64,000 bases of DNA from NCBI RefSeq assembly GCF_024749285.1, contig NZ_CP087196.1:3844001-3908000 (forward strand), in the 5' to 3' direction. Both the position numbers and the translations under genes were made by a program. Numbering within the stretch: the stretch's first letter is position 1; every line of letters starts with the position of its first letter. This stretch comes from Pseudomonas sp. B21-015 (GTDB lineage: Bacteria > Pseudomonadota > Gammaproteobacteria > Pseudomonadales > Pseudomonadaceae). Positions 16,781 through 26,482 of the stretch are shown in pieces. Below the pieces are notes generated by a model. The model was given only the letters and a program-made list of their open reading frames with translations. It was not told the DNA's origin and did not search any database.

Positions 16781-17200
16781 ATGAAAATGACTAAGTTGAG
16801 TCCCCGTCGTATGATCGCCAGCGGAGTTCTAGCGTTTGTCACTTTGACATCTCTCGCGGCTAGCATTGCGTCGGGACAGACGCAACCCGAAATGGCCAGC
16901 CCCAACAAGCCTGGATATGCGGTGTTCTTTATTCAGGTAAACAATCCAGATGCGTATACGGAGTACGCATCCTTAGTCCTTCCGTCTCTAAAGCCATATC
17001 AAGGTCGCGTGATATCTGCGGTTAGTCGAAATGATATGCGCCAAATTGAGGGCGTTCCGTCCTCGGATAGAGCTGCGATTATTGAGTTTCCGTCCTTGGA
17101 CATTGCGGAGGAATGGTACAAGTCCTCCACTTATACGCACGCGACGGCTATTCGAAACAAGGCTGGAGTGAGCCAAGTTGTCCTGATGCGTGGGCGTTAA
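16781..17200 (+). CDS. Exported DUF1330-type protein
   Basis: About 139 residues from ATG 16781, which has AAGGA eight bases upstream; the earlier ATG at 16739 lacks a site. The N-terminal hydrophobic SGVLAFVTLTSLAASIASGQ is a signal peptide. The mature part is a ferredoxin-like dimeric alpha/beta barrel: GYAVFFIQVNNPDAYTEYAS, IIEFPSLDIAEEWYKSSTY, and the closing VSQVVLMRG. These are DUF1330 hallmarks (the EFPSxxxAxxWYxS motif). Function unknown. Confidence 0.85.
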   Translation: MKMTKLSPRRMIASGVLAFVTLTSLAASIASGQTQPEMASPNKPGYAVFFIQVNNPDAYTEYASLVLPSLKPYQGRVISAVSRNDMRQIEGVPSSDRAAIIEFPSLDIAEEWYKSSTYTHATAIRNKAGVSQVVLMRGR

Positions 17201-17285
17201 AGTATGCGCAACTCGATTACACCTCGATTTGAGGGGGAGGTCAAAGACCGTCACCGCTGGTTTGCCAGCGAGATACCTGTAGTAG

Positions 17286-17798
<513 letters not shown>

Positions 17799-18531
17799 GT
17801 GCAGATGCTCGCACCAGGCTCGAAGAAAACCCACCGTTCTTATGTCTGGGCCTACGCCACCAGCCAATTCTGCGAAACAGCAGCTGTCGTCTACGACTTC
17901 AGCCCCAGCCGCGCCGGTGAGCATGCTCGCAACTTCCTGCAAGACTGGAAGGCCAAGCTGGTGTGTGATGATTTTGGCAGTTACAAAGCCAGCTTCGAAC
18001 TCGGCGTCACCGAGATCGGCTGCATGGCCCATGCGCGGCGCAAGTTTTTCGAACTACACGCCACCAACAAGAGCCAGCTCGCCGAGCAGGCCCTGCGTTA
18101 TATTCAGTTGCTGTATGAAATTGAGGGTGAAGTCCGCGACCTGGAGCCGGATTTACGCCGCCGAATACGGCAAAAAAAAGCGGTGCCGGTGATGGGGGCG
18201 CTACATGCTTGGATGATCGCCCAGCGTGATCTTGTGCACGATGGTTCGGCTATCAGCAAAGCGTTGGACTACAGCCTGAAAACGCTGGACGGCGCTATCG
18301 CGCTACCTCGATGACGGGGCGTTGTCCGTTGACAATAATTGGGCCAAGAACCAGATTCGGCCGTGGGTACTCGGGCGAAAAAACTGGCTCTTTGCAGGTT
18401 CCCTGCGCAGCGGAAAACGGGCGGCGGCGATCATGAGTTTGATCCTGTCGGCGCGGCTCAACGGGCGCCTACCGAGGCAACGGGCAAGTGATATTGCGCA
18501 GCTGCTGCCGCATAGGTGGCAACCGGTTTAG
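17799..18531 (+). pseudogene. IS66 TnpC C-terminal remnant, frameshifted
   Basis: Begins abruptly at TPVQMLAPGSKKTHRSYVWA and follows the TnpC of the intact IS66 at 50698-52245 closely (DFSPSRAGEHARNFL, EIGCMAHARRKFFELHATNK). A frameshift occurs near 18300 (KTLDGAIALPR), after which VDNNWAKNQIRPWVLGRKNW, LFAGSLRSGKRAAAIMSLI and QLLPHRWQPV continue. The 5' half is missing and fused to an IS3 relic. Confidence 0.88.
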
Positions 18532-18629
18532 TGACGCAAGACGGGAGGCCCGGACGCATACCCTAGTTTGACGAATTGCATCGAGTGCCTCCTTGGGCTC
18601 TGTACTAAATATTATCGGACGAAGAGCGG

Positions 18630-18923
18630 TTACTGGATTCTTGGGCCAAATCCACCATAAGGTTTCAACGGTACAACAGAAGTAACTTCCAGCATCCCGG
18701 AATTTACCAGTGGCAGCGTTGCCAGCTTTTCCCGAACGGCAGTCTCGTTTTCGGCTTCAACCAGTAGGCAGGCGCCACCCATGTCACCACGGTGCCAGAT
18801 ATTGCGGATAAATCCCTCCAGATAGAGAGCCCTGGCACGCTGAGCTTCGGCTTCGAGATGAGGCGCAAAATCCGCATCGGAAAAACGCTCCGAGACTCGA
18901 CGCGAAAGCGTGATGAATTGCAT
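18630..18923 (-). CDS. Muconolactone isomerase-like protein
   Basis: 97 residues from ATG 18923, preceded by GAAGGGG; the longer frame to 18977 is unlikely. A short dimeric alpha/beta-barrel protein: MQFITLSRRVSERFSDADFA, EAQRARALYLEGFIRNIWHR, GACLLVEAENETAVREKLAT, LPLVNSGMLEVTSVVPLKPY. The pattern matches the muconolactone delta-isomerase/YciI-like group, in which the strand before LKPY closes the barrel. The enzymatic substrate is uncertain because no catechol-pathway genes are nearby. A LysR regulator is divergently transcribed 107 bp away and probably controls it. Confidence 0.75.
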   Translation of the reverse strand: MQFITLSRRVSERFSDADFAPHLEAEAQRARALYLEGFIRNIWHRGDMGGACLLVEAENETAVREKLATLPLVNSGMLEVTSVVPLKPYGGFGPRIQ

Positions 18924-19030
18924 ATATATATCCCCTTCAAGGCGTTCTTCGTTTAAACAGTTCACGGATAATTGCAAAAAATACTATTCTGGTCCAAGAC
19001 GCGTTCTACATGACTTGAGACCCGATTCAC

Positions 19031-19915
19031 ATGACCTTAGATCTTCGATTGCTTGTTGCGTTTATCGCTGTCGCTGAAACTGAAAATGTCGGTCAAGCCG
19101 CCAGCCGTCTACATATCTCGCAGTCGCCTTTGAGTCGGCAAATCATTCAGCTTGAAGCGCAGCTTGGTCTGAGGTTATTCGAACGCGCACGTCAGCGCAT
19201 GCGCCTGACTGACGAAGGACGTCTTTTCCTTCAGGAGGCGCGCAGCTTGGTCGCCCATGCATCTGAAGTCGAAGCAGCGGCGCGCAGTATCGCTCTTGGT
19301 GAGAAAGGCCATATTGCCGTGGGTTATGTCGAAGCGGCCATGCACTCCAATGTATTACCGCGTGCCCTTGCGGGTCTGCAATCAGACCATCAGGCTGCTA
19401 CCTTCGAACTCCGTCCCATGGGCTCCTCAGAACAATCCGAGGCCCTGCTCGGTAGAGCGCTCGATTTCGGGCTGGTTTATTCAGTTCCTGAGAGCGCAGA
19501 CATAGAGTCCATGGAGGTTTCAAGCGAAGCGCTACTGCTTGTTCTGGGAAAAAGACATGTTATGGCCACGCAAGCGAGCATTGCTCCTCAAGACTTGAAC
19601 GGGGAGCGTTGGGTTGCCTTGGCCCGGTCAAAAAATCCTGCGGCCCGCCAGCGTTTTCTTGAGAACTGCTCCGCTTGCGGTTTCTTGCCTGACATCAAGG
19701 TAGAGGCGGATGACCTGCTGGCAGCCTTGCGGCTGGTGGCCTCAGGTTTGGGCATTACCTTTGTCCAAGCGAGTCTTCGGGATTTTCTTGCAGATAGCGT
19801 CATATTTCGCGAGCTGCCCTGGCTTCCTTCACGGGTCAGGGTCTATGCCATCTGGCGCAAGGACGACCCCAAGCCGCTTGTCGCGACGCTCCGGCAAGCG
19901 CTCTTGGCGGCCTAG
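19031..19915 (+). CDS. LysR-family transcriptional regulator
   Basis: 294 residues. The N-terminal winged helix-turn-helix is VGQAASRLHISQSPLSRQII with the following LEAQLGLRLFERARQRMRLT, the usual LysR sequence. The effector domain begins near residue 90 (KGHIAVGYVEAAMHSNVLPR) and contains ASGLGITFVQASL. It is divergent from the muconolactone-isomerase-like gene, the typical arrangement for a LysR regulator and its target. The inducer is unknown. Confidence 0.92.
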   Translation: MTLDLRLLVAFIAVAETENVGQAASRLHISQSPLSRQIIQLEAQLGLRLFERARQRMRLTDEGRLFLQEARSLVAHASEVEAAARSIALGEKGHIAVGYVEAAMHSNVLPRALAGLQSDHQAATFELRPMGSSEQSEALLGRALDFGLVYSVPESADIESMEVSSEALLLVLGKRHVMATQASIAPQDLNGERWVALARSKNPAARQRFLENCSACGFLPDIKVEADDLLAALRLVASGLGITFVQASLRDFLADSVIFRELPWLPSRVRVYAIWRKDDPKPLVATLRQALLAA

Positions 19916-20310
19916 CATTAATTCTGCAAGGACTAGATTCAACCCCATCTTCAGATGAGGACTTGCGTGCCTGCGTGTTGGAGCCAAACGCACGCATTGG
20001 CCGTTTTGCCGTAAGCGCCCGCCGAAGGCATCTTGGCTAAGCTATTAAAGTGTTACTGCCGCATAAATGGGCGACCGTTTAACTATGCAAGGTGTGTTCC
20101 GCGGACACTTACCGACGAGGTACCAAATGCCTGTGTACAGCGGATCGCCCCCCATGCTTGTGTAAAGGAGAACGGGAGTGATCAGCAGGATTGAATAGGT
20201 AAGATCATCTCTACGGCGGACTGTCATTCCTATCCTCGCTTTCAGCATCATGCTTGCTGGAATAGCGTAGATGACGGGAACGTTCTTGCACTGTGAGTCC
20301 GCTATGGGTC
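19916..20310. other. Gap with one weak minus-strand ORF
   Basis: The only candidate is a minus-strand frame at 20045-20251 (68 codons) with a hydrophobic core DLTYSILLITPVLLYTSMGG and a tail YLVGKCPRNTPCIVKRSP. No ribosome-binding site or family supports it. The right end of the gap, TATGGGTC at 20303-20310, is the left half of a palindromic repeat split by IS1182 copy 2. Confidence 0.3.
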
Positions 20311-21918
20311 GATTCTGTTGAAAAAGTAGCTCCCCTTTCTGGCCTGCGGCAAAATCTTCGCACCAGCCAGCAGGGAAGCACGCAGCATGATGGGACAGTT
20401 ATCGAGTGGGCAGGAGCGACTGTTTTACTCGTTCAACCTTGAAGATCACATCCCCGCCAATCACCTTCTGCGCAGCATTGATCAGTGTCTTGATCTGAGC
20501 GACCTGCGCCATTACCTCGCCGATTTTTATAGCCCGATCGGGCGTCCGTCGATTGACCCTGAACTGATGATCCGCATGCTGATCGTCGGCTATTGCTACG
20601 GCATTCGCTCAGAGCGGCGGTTGTGCGAAGAGGCCCATCTGAACCTGGCGTATCGCTGGTTCTGCCGGTTAAGCCTTGAAGATGAAGTCCCCAATCACTC
20701 GACCTTTTCCAAAAATAGACACGGCCGTTTTCGGGACAGCGATCTCTTTCGCTGGCTGTTCAATGAAGTGCTACGTCGTTGCATGGACACAGGCTTGGTC
20801 AAAGGTGAAGGCTTTGCCGTGGACGCCAGCATCATCAAGGCGGATGCCAGCCGGCAGCGCGGTGTACCGGGCGATGAACAGGTCAACTGGAGCGATCCGG
20901 CCCTGAGCACCCGCGCCGTACGTGAGTATCTTGAGGCGCTTGATGAAGAGGCTCTGGCCGAAACGCTACCGAAACGTCTATCGCTGACTGATCCTCAAGC
21001 CCGCTGGACCGCTGCTCCAGGTGGCCCAGCGTTCTACGCTTACTCCACGAATTATCTGATCGATACCGAGCACGGTGTCATCGTGGATGTGGAACCCACA
21101 CCGGCTCATCGCACGGCCGAGGTCGAGAGCACCAAGATCATGATCGACCGGGTCGAGGCGCAGTTCGACATCAAACCGGAACGCCTCATTGGCGACACCG
21201 CTTACGGTACCGCGCCGATGCTGGCCTGGATGGTGGAGGAAAAAGACATCGAGCCGCATGTGCCGGTGTGGGACAAAACCGAGCGCAAGAACGACAGCTT
21301 TTCGAGTAACGATTTCCACTGGAATGAAGAGGCCGAGGAATACCGCTGCCCGGCCGGCAACCCACTGCGCAGCGAATGGCGAGCCTTCAAGAACGAGCGT
21401 TCACACGTCACCAAAGCCAACACCATCATCTTCCGATCCCGGCAGACCGACTGCGCTACGTGTCCGATGAAAGCCAAGTGCTGCCCGAACACTGCATTCC
21501 GAAAGATCGCTCGCAGCGTCCATGAAGCCGCTCGCGATGTGGCTCGGCGCATTGCAGCAACGCCGGCGTATCAGCGCTCTCGCCACGAACGTAAAAAGGT
21601 CGAAATGTTGTTTGCCCACCTCAAGCGCATCCTGAAATTGGATCGCCTGCGGCTACGCGGCATGAGTGGCGCATCTGATGAGTTCACGCTGGCGGCCGCG
21701 GTACAGAACCTGCGACGTCTGGCCAAACTTGCATCTCAAGGGCCACCTTCTACGGGATAGGTGCGTCTGCACGCAGCAAAAAACCTCAAACTAACCCACT
21801 AACAGAGCAGCAAAGATCAACGAAGGGCCGAAAAACCACTCAATGTGGTGAGTAGGTTCTCCGGTGGTGGTCGTGCCTGAGTTCAGACGAGCTGAAATCC
21901 GACTTTTTCAACAGAATC
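20311..21918 (+). mobile_element. IS1182-family insertion sequence, copy 2 (1608 bp)
   Basis: Ends are GATTCTGTTGAAAAAGT (20311 onward) and ACTTTTTCAACAGAATC (ending 21918). Flanking GGTC occurs on both sides (20307-20310 and 21919-21922), consistent with a 4-bp target duplication inside an intergenic palindrome (GGTC then GACTGCTGCCCCTCGTGACA). It carries one transposase and ~140 bp of non-coding 3' sequence. Confidence 0.95.
20387..21760 (+). CDS. IS1182-family transposase (copy 2)
   Basis: 457 residues with the same motifs as copy 1 (FAVDASIIKAD, LIGDTAYGTAPM, KKVEMLFAHLKRIL). Visible differences from copy 1: T for A in CMDTGLVK, S for C in ADASRQ, K for Q in RILKLD, and A for V in KLASQ. 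It is intact and probably active. Confidence 0.95.
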   Translation: MMGQLSSGQERLFYSFNLEDHIPANHLLRSIDQCLDLSDLRHYLADFYSPIGRPSIDPELMIRMLIVGYCYGIRSERRLCEEAHLNLAYRWFCRLSLEDEVPNHSTFSKNRHGRFRDSDLFRWLFNEVLRRCMDTGLVKGEGFAVDASIIKADASRQRGVPGDEQVNWSDPALSTRAVREYLEALDEEALAETLPKRLSLTDPQARWTAAPGGPAFYAYSTNYLIDTEHGVIVDVEPTPAHRTAEVESTKIMIDRVEAQFDIKPERLIGDTAYGTAPMLAWMVEEKDIEPHVPVWDKTERKNDSFSSNDFHWNEEAEEYRCPAGNPLRSEWRAFKNERSHVTKANTIIFRSRQTDCATCPMKAKCCPNTAFRKIARSVHEAARDVARRIAATPAYQRSRHERKKVEMLFAHLKRILKLDRLRLRGMSGASDEFTLAAAVQNLRRLAKLASQGPPSTG

Positions 21919-21965
21919 GGTCGACTGCTGCCCCTCGTGACAGGCAGCAAGCGGCCAACAGCAAT
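21919..21965. repeat. Palindromic repeat half interrupted by IS1182 copy 2
   Basis: GGTCGACTGCTGCCCCTCGT / GACAGGCAGCAAGCGGCCAA: CTGCTGCC pairs with GGCAGCA. Together with TATGGGTC to the left of the IS it rebuilds one member of the dispersed family. Confidence 0.65.
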
Positions 21966-22054
21966 GGACGTCCCACTGACCAGGTTGAGGTAGTTAGGCT
22001 GGAGTCTTTCGTGAGAGCAGCAGACTATCGCGTCGTTACCGAAAAACACCAGCC

Positions 22055-23308
22055 TCATAGATGAAGCAACCACAGCGCCCCGATCAGGGCGGGAGGCATT
22101 ACCAGCACCCCCAGGCGCAGGAAGTCCAAGGCACCGACGTGTTCGCCTTCACGGCGAATGGCAACCAACCAGAGCAAAGTGGCCAGGGAGCCGGTAATCG
22201 ACAGGTTCGGCCCGAGGTCGACGCCAATCAGCAGCGCCGCAGTAGTTCGCGCTGGCAAATCGACAATATGACCAACGGAGCCGGCGATCAGGCCGGTCGG
22301 CAGATTGTTCATCAGGTTGCCGGCGATGGCAGCGACCACGCCGGCGCTCCAGCTCGACTGGACCTCGGAGCTGCGCGCCAGCGCGGCCAAACCATGGGCT
22401 AGGTGGTCGATCACACCCGTCTGTGCCGCCGCTTCCACCAGCACGAACAGGCCCGCGACCAGCGGCAACACGCCCCATGACACGCCTTTGAGCACCGGCA
22501 TCGGGTTACGCCGCTGACGCAAATGGATCAGCCCGGCCGTGGCGATGCCGGCGCAGAAGGTGGGTAAGCCGAGCTGCCGGTCCAAGGCGGAGGTCGCCAG
22601 CAACAGCACGCCTGTCAGCACGATACCCAGCGCGCACAGGCGTGCACCGCTGGGCAGCGGTTGCACGTCGATGGCCGTCGCCAGGGGCTGGCGGATCTGC
22701 TTGCGCTGGGCCAGACGCAGCACCAGGTAGGTCAGGACAATGGCGGCCAGCGACGGCAAGGTGAATTGCCGCAGCCACTCCAGCAACGGCGGCATCTGGC
22801 TGCCGAACACCACCAGGTTGGCCGGGTTGGAGATGGGCAGCACAAAACTGGCGGCATTGGAGATGAAGGCGCAGATGAACAGATAAGGCAGCGGCTCGGC
22901 CTTGGCCGCCTTGCACGCGGCGTACACCGCTGGGGTCAGCACTACGGCCGTGGCATCGTTGGAGAGGAACACCGTGACCAGTGTCCCCACCAGGAACACT
23001 AGGTCAAACAGGCGCTGGCCCGAGCCCCTGGCGTGCTGCACCGCGTACATGGCCAGCCAGTCGAACAGCCCTTCCTGGCGCGCCAGTTCGGCCAGCACCA
23101 TCATGCCGATCAGAAACAGGTACACATCGCCACCCTCGGCGACGGCGGCGAGTGCAGTTTGCAGCGGCACCAGGCCAAACACGGTCAGCAGTACAGCGGC
23201 GCTGACCGCCCAGACATACTCCGGCACGCGCCAGGGGCGCAGGATTACCCCTCCGGTCGCAACGGCGGCCACGGTCCAAATGAGCGAGGATGGATCAAAT
23301 ACAGGCAT
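22055..23308 (-). CDS. ArsB-like/anion permease (SLC13-ArsB superfamily)
   Basis: 417 residues with ten or more hydrophobic segments. The N-terminal half has DVYLFLIGMMVLAELARQEG and VTVFLSNDATAVVLTPAVYA, the Asn-Asp-containing re-entrant motif of ArsB/NhaD/SLC13 transporters, followed by CAFISNAASFVLPISNPANL. The second half repeats the pattern: GNLMNNLPTGLIAGSVGHIV and GVDLGPNLSITGSLATLLWL. Length matches ArsB (~430). Arsenite export is the family guess, but no arsR, arsC or arsH gene lies beside it. It is followed upstream on the same strand by an MFS gene with a 40-bp gap, so the two are probably co-transcribed. Confidence 0.8.
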   Translation of the reverse strand: MPVFDPSSLIWTVAAVATGGVILRPWRVPEYVWAVSAAVLLTVFGLVPLQTALAAVAEGGDVYLFLIGMMVLAELARQEGLFDWLAMYAVQHARGSGQRLFDLVFLVGTLVTVFLSNDATAVVLTPAVYAACKAAKAEPLPYLFICAFISNAASFVLPISNPANLVVFGSQMPPLLEWLRQFTLPSLAAIVLTYLVLRLAQRKQIRQPLATAIDVQPLPSGARLCALGIVLTGVLLLATSALDRQLGLPTFCAGIATAGLIHLRQRRNPMPVLKGVSWGVLPLVAGLFVLVEAAAQTGVIDHLAHGLAALARSSEVQSSWSAGVVAAIAGNLMNNLPTGLIAGSVGHIVDLPARTTAALLIGVDLGPNLSITGSLATLLWLVAIRREGEHVGALDFLRLGVLVMPPALIGALWLLHL

Positions 23309-23348
23309 GCAGTTTACTCAGGTGAATGCAAGACTCGGCGCGGCATGA

Positions 23349-24614
23349 TCAGTTGACGGCCGTGGGGGTGATGGCGAGCTCCGAGGTGTCAATCTTGTCG
23401 CCCGAGCTATTACGGGTTTCCGGCATGGCCAGCCACAGCAGGAAGAAAGCCGCGCCAGCAATCGCGGCCAGGGTCACGAACGCGGCATCGTAGCCCGCTG
23501 CCTGTACCACCAGCCCCGCTACGCCGGGGCTGAGGGCCGCGCCCAGGCCAAATACCGCAGACAGCGCGCCTAAGCTGACATTGAAGCGCCCAGTACCCTG
23601 CGTCAGGTCTTTGACTACTACGGGAAACAAGGCGCCGAAGATTCCGGCGCCGATACCGTCGAGCAACTGCACGGCCACCAGCCAGTACGGGTCGTCGGAC
23701 ACCACGTAAAGCAGGCCGCGCAGCGGCAGGATCAGGAAACCGGCCAGCAGCAATGGCTTGCGCCCCCACAGGTCAGCCTTGACGCCGACCAGCAGGGCCA
23801 TCGGTACCATCACTAACTGCGCGGCGACGATGCAGGCGGAGGTCAACGGCGTGGCCATCTGCAGATTGACCTGGGACAACTTCTGGCTAACCAGTGGCAG
23901 CATGGCCGCGTTCGCAAGATGGAACAGCGAGCAGCACACGGCGAACAGCAGAAGCGGCCGGTTGGCCAGCAACACCCTCACTCCGGACGGATGCGCATGG
24001 CCGCCCGCCGGGGTGGAGGCAAAACCGCGCGCGACCTCATGATCGATGGCCTTGGCCGAAACCAGGCTGACAGCGATCACGCTGCCCAGTGCCATCACCG
24101 CCATCAGGTAGAACACCACCACCGGGCCGAACAGATAGGCGAATCCGCCGGCCAGCAATGCGGCGCAGGCATTGCCTGCATGGTTGAAGGTTTCGTTGCG
24201 TCCGGTGCGGCGGGTGAAGGCTCGGGGGCCGGTGATGCCCAGCGAGATCGCGGCGATGGCCGGGGCGAACACGGAGCCGGCGATGGCACTGACGGTTTGC
24301 GTCAGCGCCACCAGACCGAACGAGGTCACCCACGGCAGCAGCAGGCAGCTACCGGTTACCAGCAGCGCGGCGACTACCACTACCGCCCGTTTCGCCGAAG
24401 TCCGGTCGATCAACGCACCGGCTGGGGTCTGCATGAGCAGCGCGGCGACTCCGGCCAGTGTCATCACTAGACCGATGCTCGCCGGCTCCCAGTTATGCAC
24501 GGCCAGCAGATAGATCGCCAGATAAGGCCCCAGTCCATCGCGCACATCGGCGAGGAAGAAGTTAAGCCAGTCCAGGGACAGTTCGTTGCTGCGCTCTCTA
24601 CGGCGGGTATCCAA
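23349..24614 (-). CDS. MFS transporter
   Basis: 421 residues, twelve predicted membrane segments. Motif A is AGALIDRTSAKRAVVVVAAL in the first half and LVGVKADLWGRKPLLLAGFL in the second. The opening SLDWLNFFLADVRDGLGPYL and the NETFNHAGNACAALLAG segment are typical of a Pseudomonas MFS subgroup annotated without known substrate. It precedes the ArsB-like permease on the same strand, so the two may be one operon. Confidence 0.88.
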   Translation of the reverse strand: MDTRRRERSNELSLDWLNFFLADVRDGLGPYLAIYLLAVHNWEPASIGLVMTLAGVAALLMQTPAGALIDRTSAKRAVVVVAALLVTGSCLLLPWVTSFGLVALTQTVSAIAGSVFAPAIAAISLGITGPRAFTRRTGRNETFNHAGNACAALLAGGFAYLFGPVVVFYLMAVMALGSVIAVSLVSAKAIDHEVARGFASTPAGGHAHPSGVRVLLANRPLLLFAVCCSLFHLANAAMLPLVSQKLSQVNLQMATPLTSACIVAAQLVMVPMALLVGVKADLWGRKPLLLAGFLILPLRGLLYVVSDDPYWLVAVQLLDGIGAGIFGALFPVVVKDLTQGTGRFNVSLGALSAVFGLGAALSPGVAGLVVQAAGYDAAFVTLAAIAGAAFFLLWLAMPETRNSSGDKIDTSELAITPTAVN

Positions 24615-24995
24615 TTACGCGGTCTCGTTAGGCCTAACTGTCGCATCAGGGGCTGTTGACGGCTGACGAGCATACTTAACCGCCGGATCTGCGCGGGTCC
24701 ACTGCCCTCGGTTTCCAGGCGCTCGACGAGCCCGAGCAAGAGTAGCAAGCTCTGCCGGACGATGCCTTCGGAACAGGTAGAGCGCGCCCCCAAAAGCAGC
24801 CTTTATGATCCTCGCTACACATTGCGCCGATCTCAAAGGTGCCAATCATCTAAGGTGTGGGGCAGCGTCTGGTCGAATCACTGTTCACTTACCACTTTGC
24901 AGGAAAGCAGTTTTTTCAAAACGTTCTGTGGATTGACAACGCCAGTCTGACGTCTAGATACCGTATAGATAAATTACCTAGAAACAAGTTGGCAG
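24615..24995. other. Gap with possible remnant upstream of the MFS gene
   Basis: A minus-strand frame at ~24640-24790 reads GLVERLETEGSGPAQIRRLS, MLVSRQQPLMRQLGLTRP, which looks coding but has no start context or recognisable fold. It overlaps the MFS start in another frame. It could be the tail of a lost regulator. The rest (24800-24995) is the promoter side of the small kinase gene and shows nothing specific. Confidence 0.3.
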
Positions 24996-25484
24996 ATGAG
25001 CGCCGTACACATTATTTTCGGCCCTCTCGGGGCCGGTAAGTCGACACTAGCTCGGCAGATAACGGCCCAGCTAAACGCTGTCAGCTTCTCGATTGATGAA
25101 TGGATGCAGCGTCTATACGGCCCAGATCTGCCTCAGCCCCTTAGCCTGGAATGGGTGCTTCCCCGTGTTAGACGTTGCGAGTCGCAAATATGGGAAACGT
25201 GCGTGCAGGTTCTAGCGTCGGGCAAGGACGTGGTGCTGGATCAAGGCTTTATGACGAAAGCAGACCGCACTCAAATCCGACTGCAGGCCCACAACGCGGG
25301 CTATGAGGTGCTTAGCCACTTCGTAAATGCCGATAAGCCGCTACGCCGTGAGCGCGTACTGCAACGAAACCTAGAAAAAGGTGCGACCTATTCGTTCGAA
25401 ATAACGGCCCAAATGTTCGAGGCCATGGACGCACGCTTTGAACACCCATCCCCATCCGAACTGAAGGAGTGTTGCAATGTCTGA
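24996..25484 (+). CDS. Small P-loop ATPase/kinase (AAA_33, zeta/CPT-like)
   Basis: 162 residues. Walker A is FGPLGAGKSTLARQI; an SIDEWMQRLYGPD motif follows, as in the AAA_33 and chloramphenicol-phosphotransferase-like kinases, with Walker-B-like KDVVLDQGFMTKADR. The lid arginines are in PLRRERVLQRNLEKG. It probably phosphorylates a small molecule or nucleotide; the substrate is unknown. Its end overlaps the MarR gene by eight bases, so the two are translationally linked, and the kinase may modify a compound sensed by that regulator (inference). Confidence 0.8.
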   Translation: MSAVHIIFGPLGAGKSTLARQITAQLNAVSFSIDEWMQRLYGPDLPQPLSLEWVLPRVRRCESQIWETCVQVLASGKDVVLDQGFMTKADRTQIRLQAHNAGYEVLSHFVNADKPLRRERVLQRNLEKGATYSFEITAQMFEAMDARFEHPSPSELKECCNV

Positions 25485-25923
25485 CTACACACCGGGTGCG
25501 GAAGGCACTTCGCCCTCAACACTTGAACGCTATATCCGCATATCCCGGGCATACACTGCCGCCACTCGGCGTATCGACGCCAAACTCTCCGCCGTGCATG
25601 GGTTGAGCTTTAGCGACTTCATGATTCTGCATCATCTTAAGCAAGCCCACGGCGGCAGGCTTCGTCGTGCAGATTTGGCAGAGTGCATGGGCTTAACCGC
25701 GTCAGCCGTAACCAAGTCCCTCCTGCCCTTGGAAAAAATAGGTTGGGTATCTCGCCAAAGCGATCCCCGCGATGCGCGCGTTGGTTATGCATGCTTAACC
25801 CCCGCGGGTGCGCAGCTCGTTGACGACGCGCTACTGACTGCAGAGAGTTCGTGCCAGGAGGCCTACCAAGCCATCTTCGGCGAGATGACCGTCACCCTTG
25901 AGCCAACCGCCGCGAGCGAGTGA
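25477..25923 (+). CDS. MarR-family transcriptional regulator
   Basis: 148 residues. The helix-turn-helix is RRADLAECMGLTASAVTKSL, and the wing is VSRQSDPRDARVGYACLTPA with the conserved DxRxxR-like DPRDAR motif. The start overlaps the kinase gene; GGAG lies in AAGGAGTGTTGCA just before it. It is typically a repressor responding to phenolic compounds. Targets may include the kinase operon itself. Confidence 0.9.
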   Translation: MSDYTPGAEGTSPSTLERYIRISRAYTAATRRIDAKLSAVHGLSFSDFMILHHLKQAHGGRLRRADLAECMGLTASAVTKSLLPLEKIGWVSRQSDPRDARVGYACLTPAGAQLVDDALLTAESSCQEAYQAIFGEMTVTLEPTAASE

Positions 25924-26032
25924 TAGGTCGCTAAGACAAGTTACGCATATGCACTCGGGTAACCGAAAAGCATCCGACGGCATATAGGCGGTTTGAGCAC
26001 CACTTTTCCCGCTTCAAGGTCCGCTTTTGGCC

Positions 26033-26118
26033 GATTCTGTTGAAAAAGTCGGATTTTCAGATCGCCTGAACTCAGGCACGACCACCACCGGAGAACCTAC
26101 TCACCACATTGAGTGGTT
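26033..26118 (-). mobile_element. 86-bp right-end remnant of IS1182
   Basis: GATTCTGTTGAAAAAGTCGG followed by AGATCGCCTGAACTCAGGCA, CGACCACCACCGGAG and ACTCACCACATTGAGTGGTT. This repeats the terminal 86 bp seen at the left of copy 1 (14928 onward) with a few changes, then stops abruptly. It is again preceded by a palindrome half, CCGCTTTTGGCC. The remaining 26119-26482 holds no recognisable gene. Confidence 0.85.
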
Positions 26119-26482
26119 CATCGTATGCGAGCTCTGGCTCGACGGAAGCCATTTGCAATTTTCCTTCGGGCCGAGGTCTGCCAGCCATCGGTGAATCCGA
26201 TACCCAATCTGCCTTTGCGCGAGTGAAGTTGCCAGCGTCGCGCCCAGTATCCAGAGTGGATTGTTCAGCAACGGTCATTTCTGCTTCACGGCGCCCTTGA
26301 GTCTCCTCTTCCAGCCCCTTCTGGGAAGGCAGGATCAGTTCGTGAGCCAGATAAAACGCTTCCAGCCGCGAGGGGCGACGATCAAAACAACATCACCAAC
26401 TGCGGCTGCCGCGCGCTGTCCAAGTCCAAAGGATCCAGCACGGCAGCTGGTAACGTCAATACGGTGATGGCCGATATCAGGA

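Noticed and set aside
20045..20251. Small minus-strand ORF (68 codons) as a membrane protein gene
   Set aside because: One hydrophobic stretch, no ribosome-binding site, no family; kept only as a note in the gap entry.
22061..22402. Long + strand ORFs antisense to the ArsB-like and MFS genes
   Set aside because: GC-rich shadows; Gln/Arg-rich compositions without domain features.
26072..26278. Minus-strand ORF of 68 codons beside the IS1182 scrap
   Set aside because: Its N-terminal part has no recognisable features and its end lies in IS terminal sequence.
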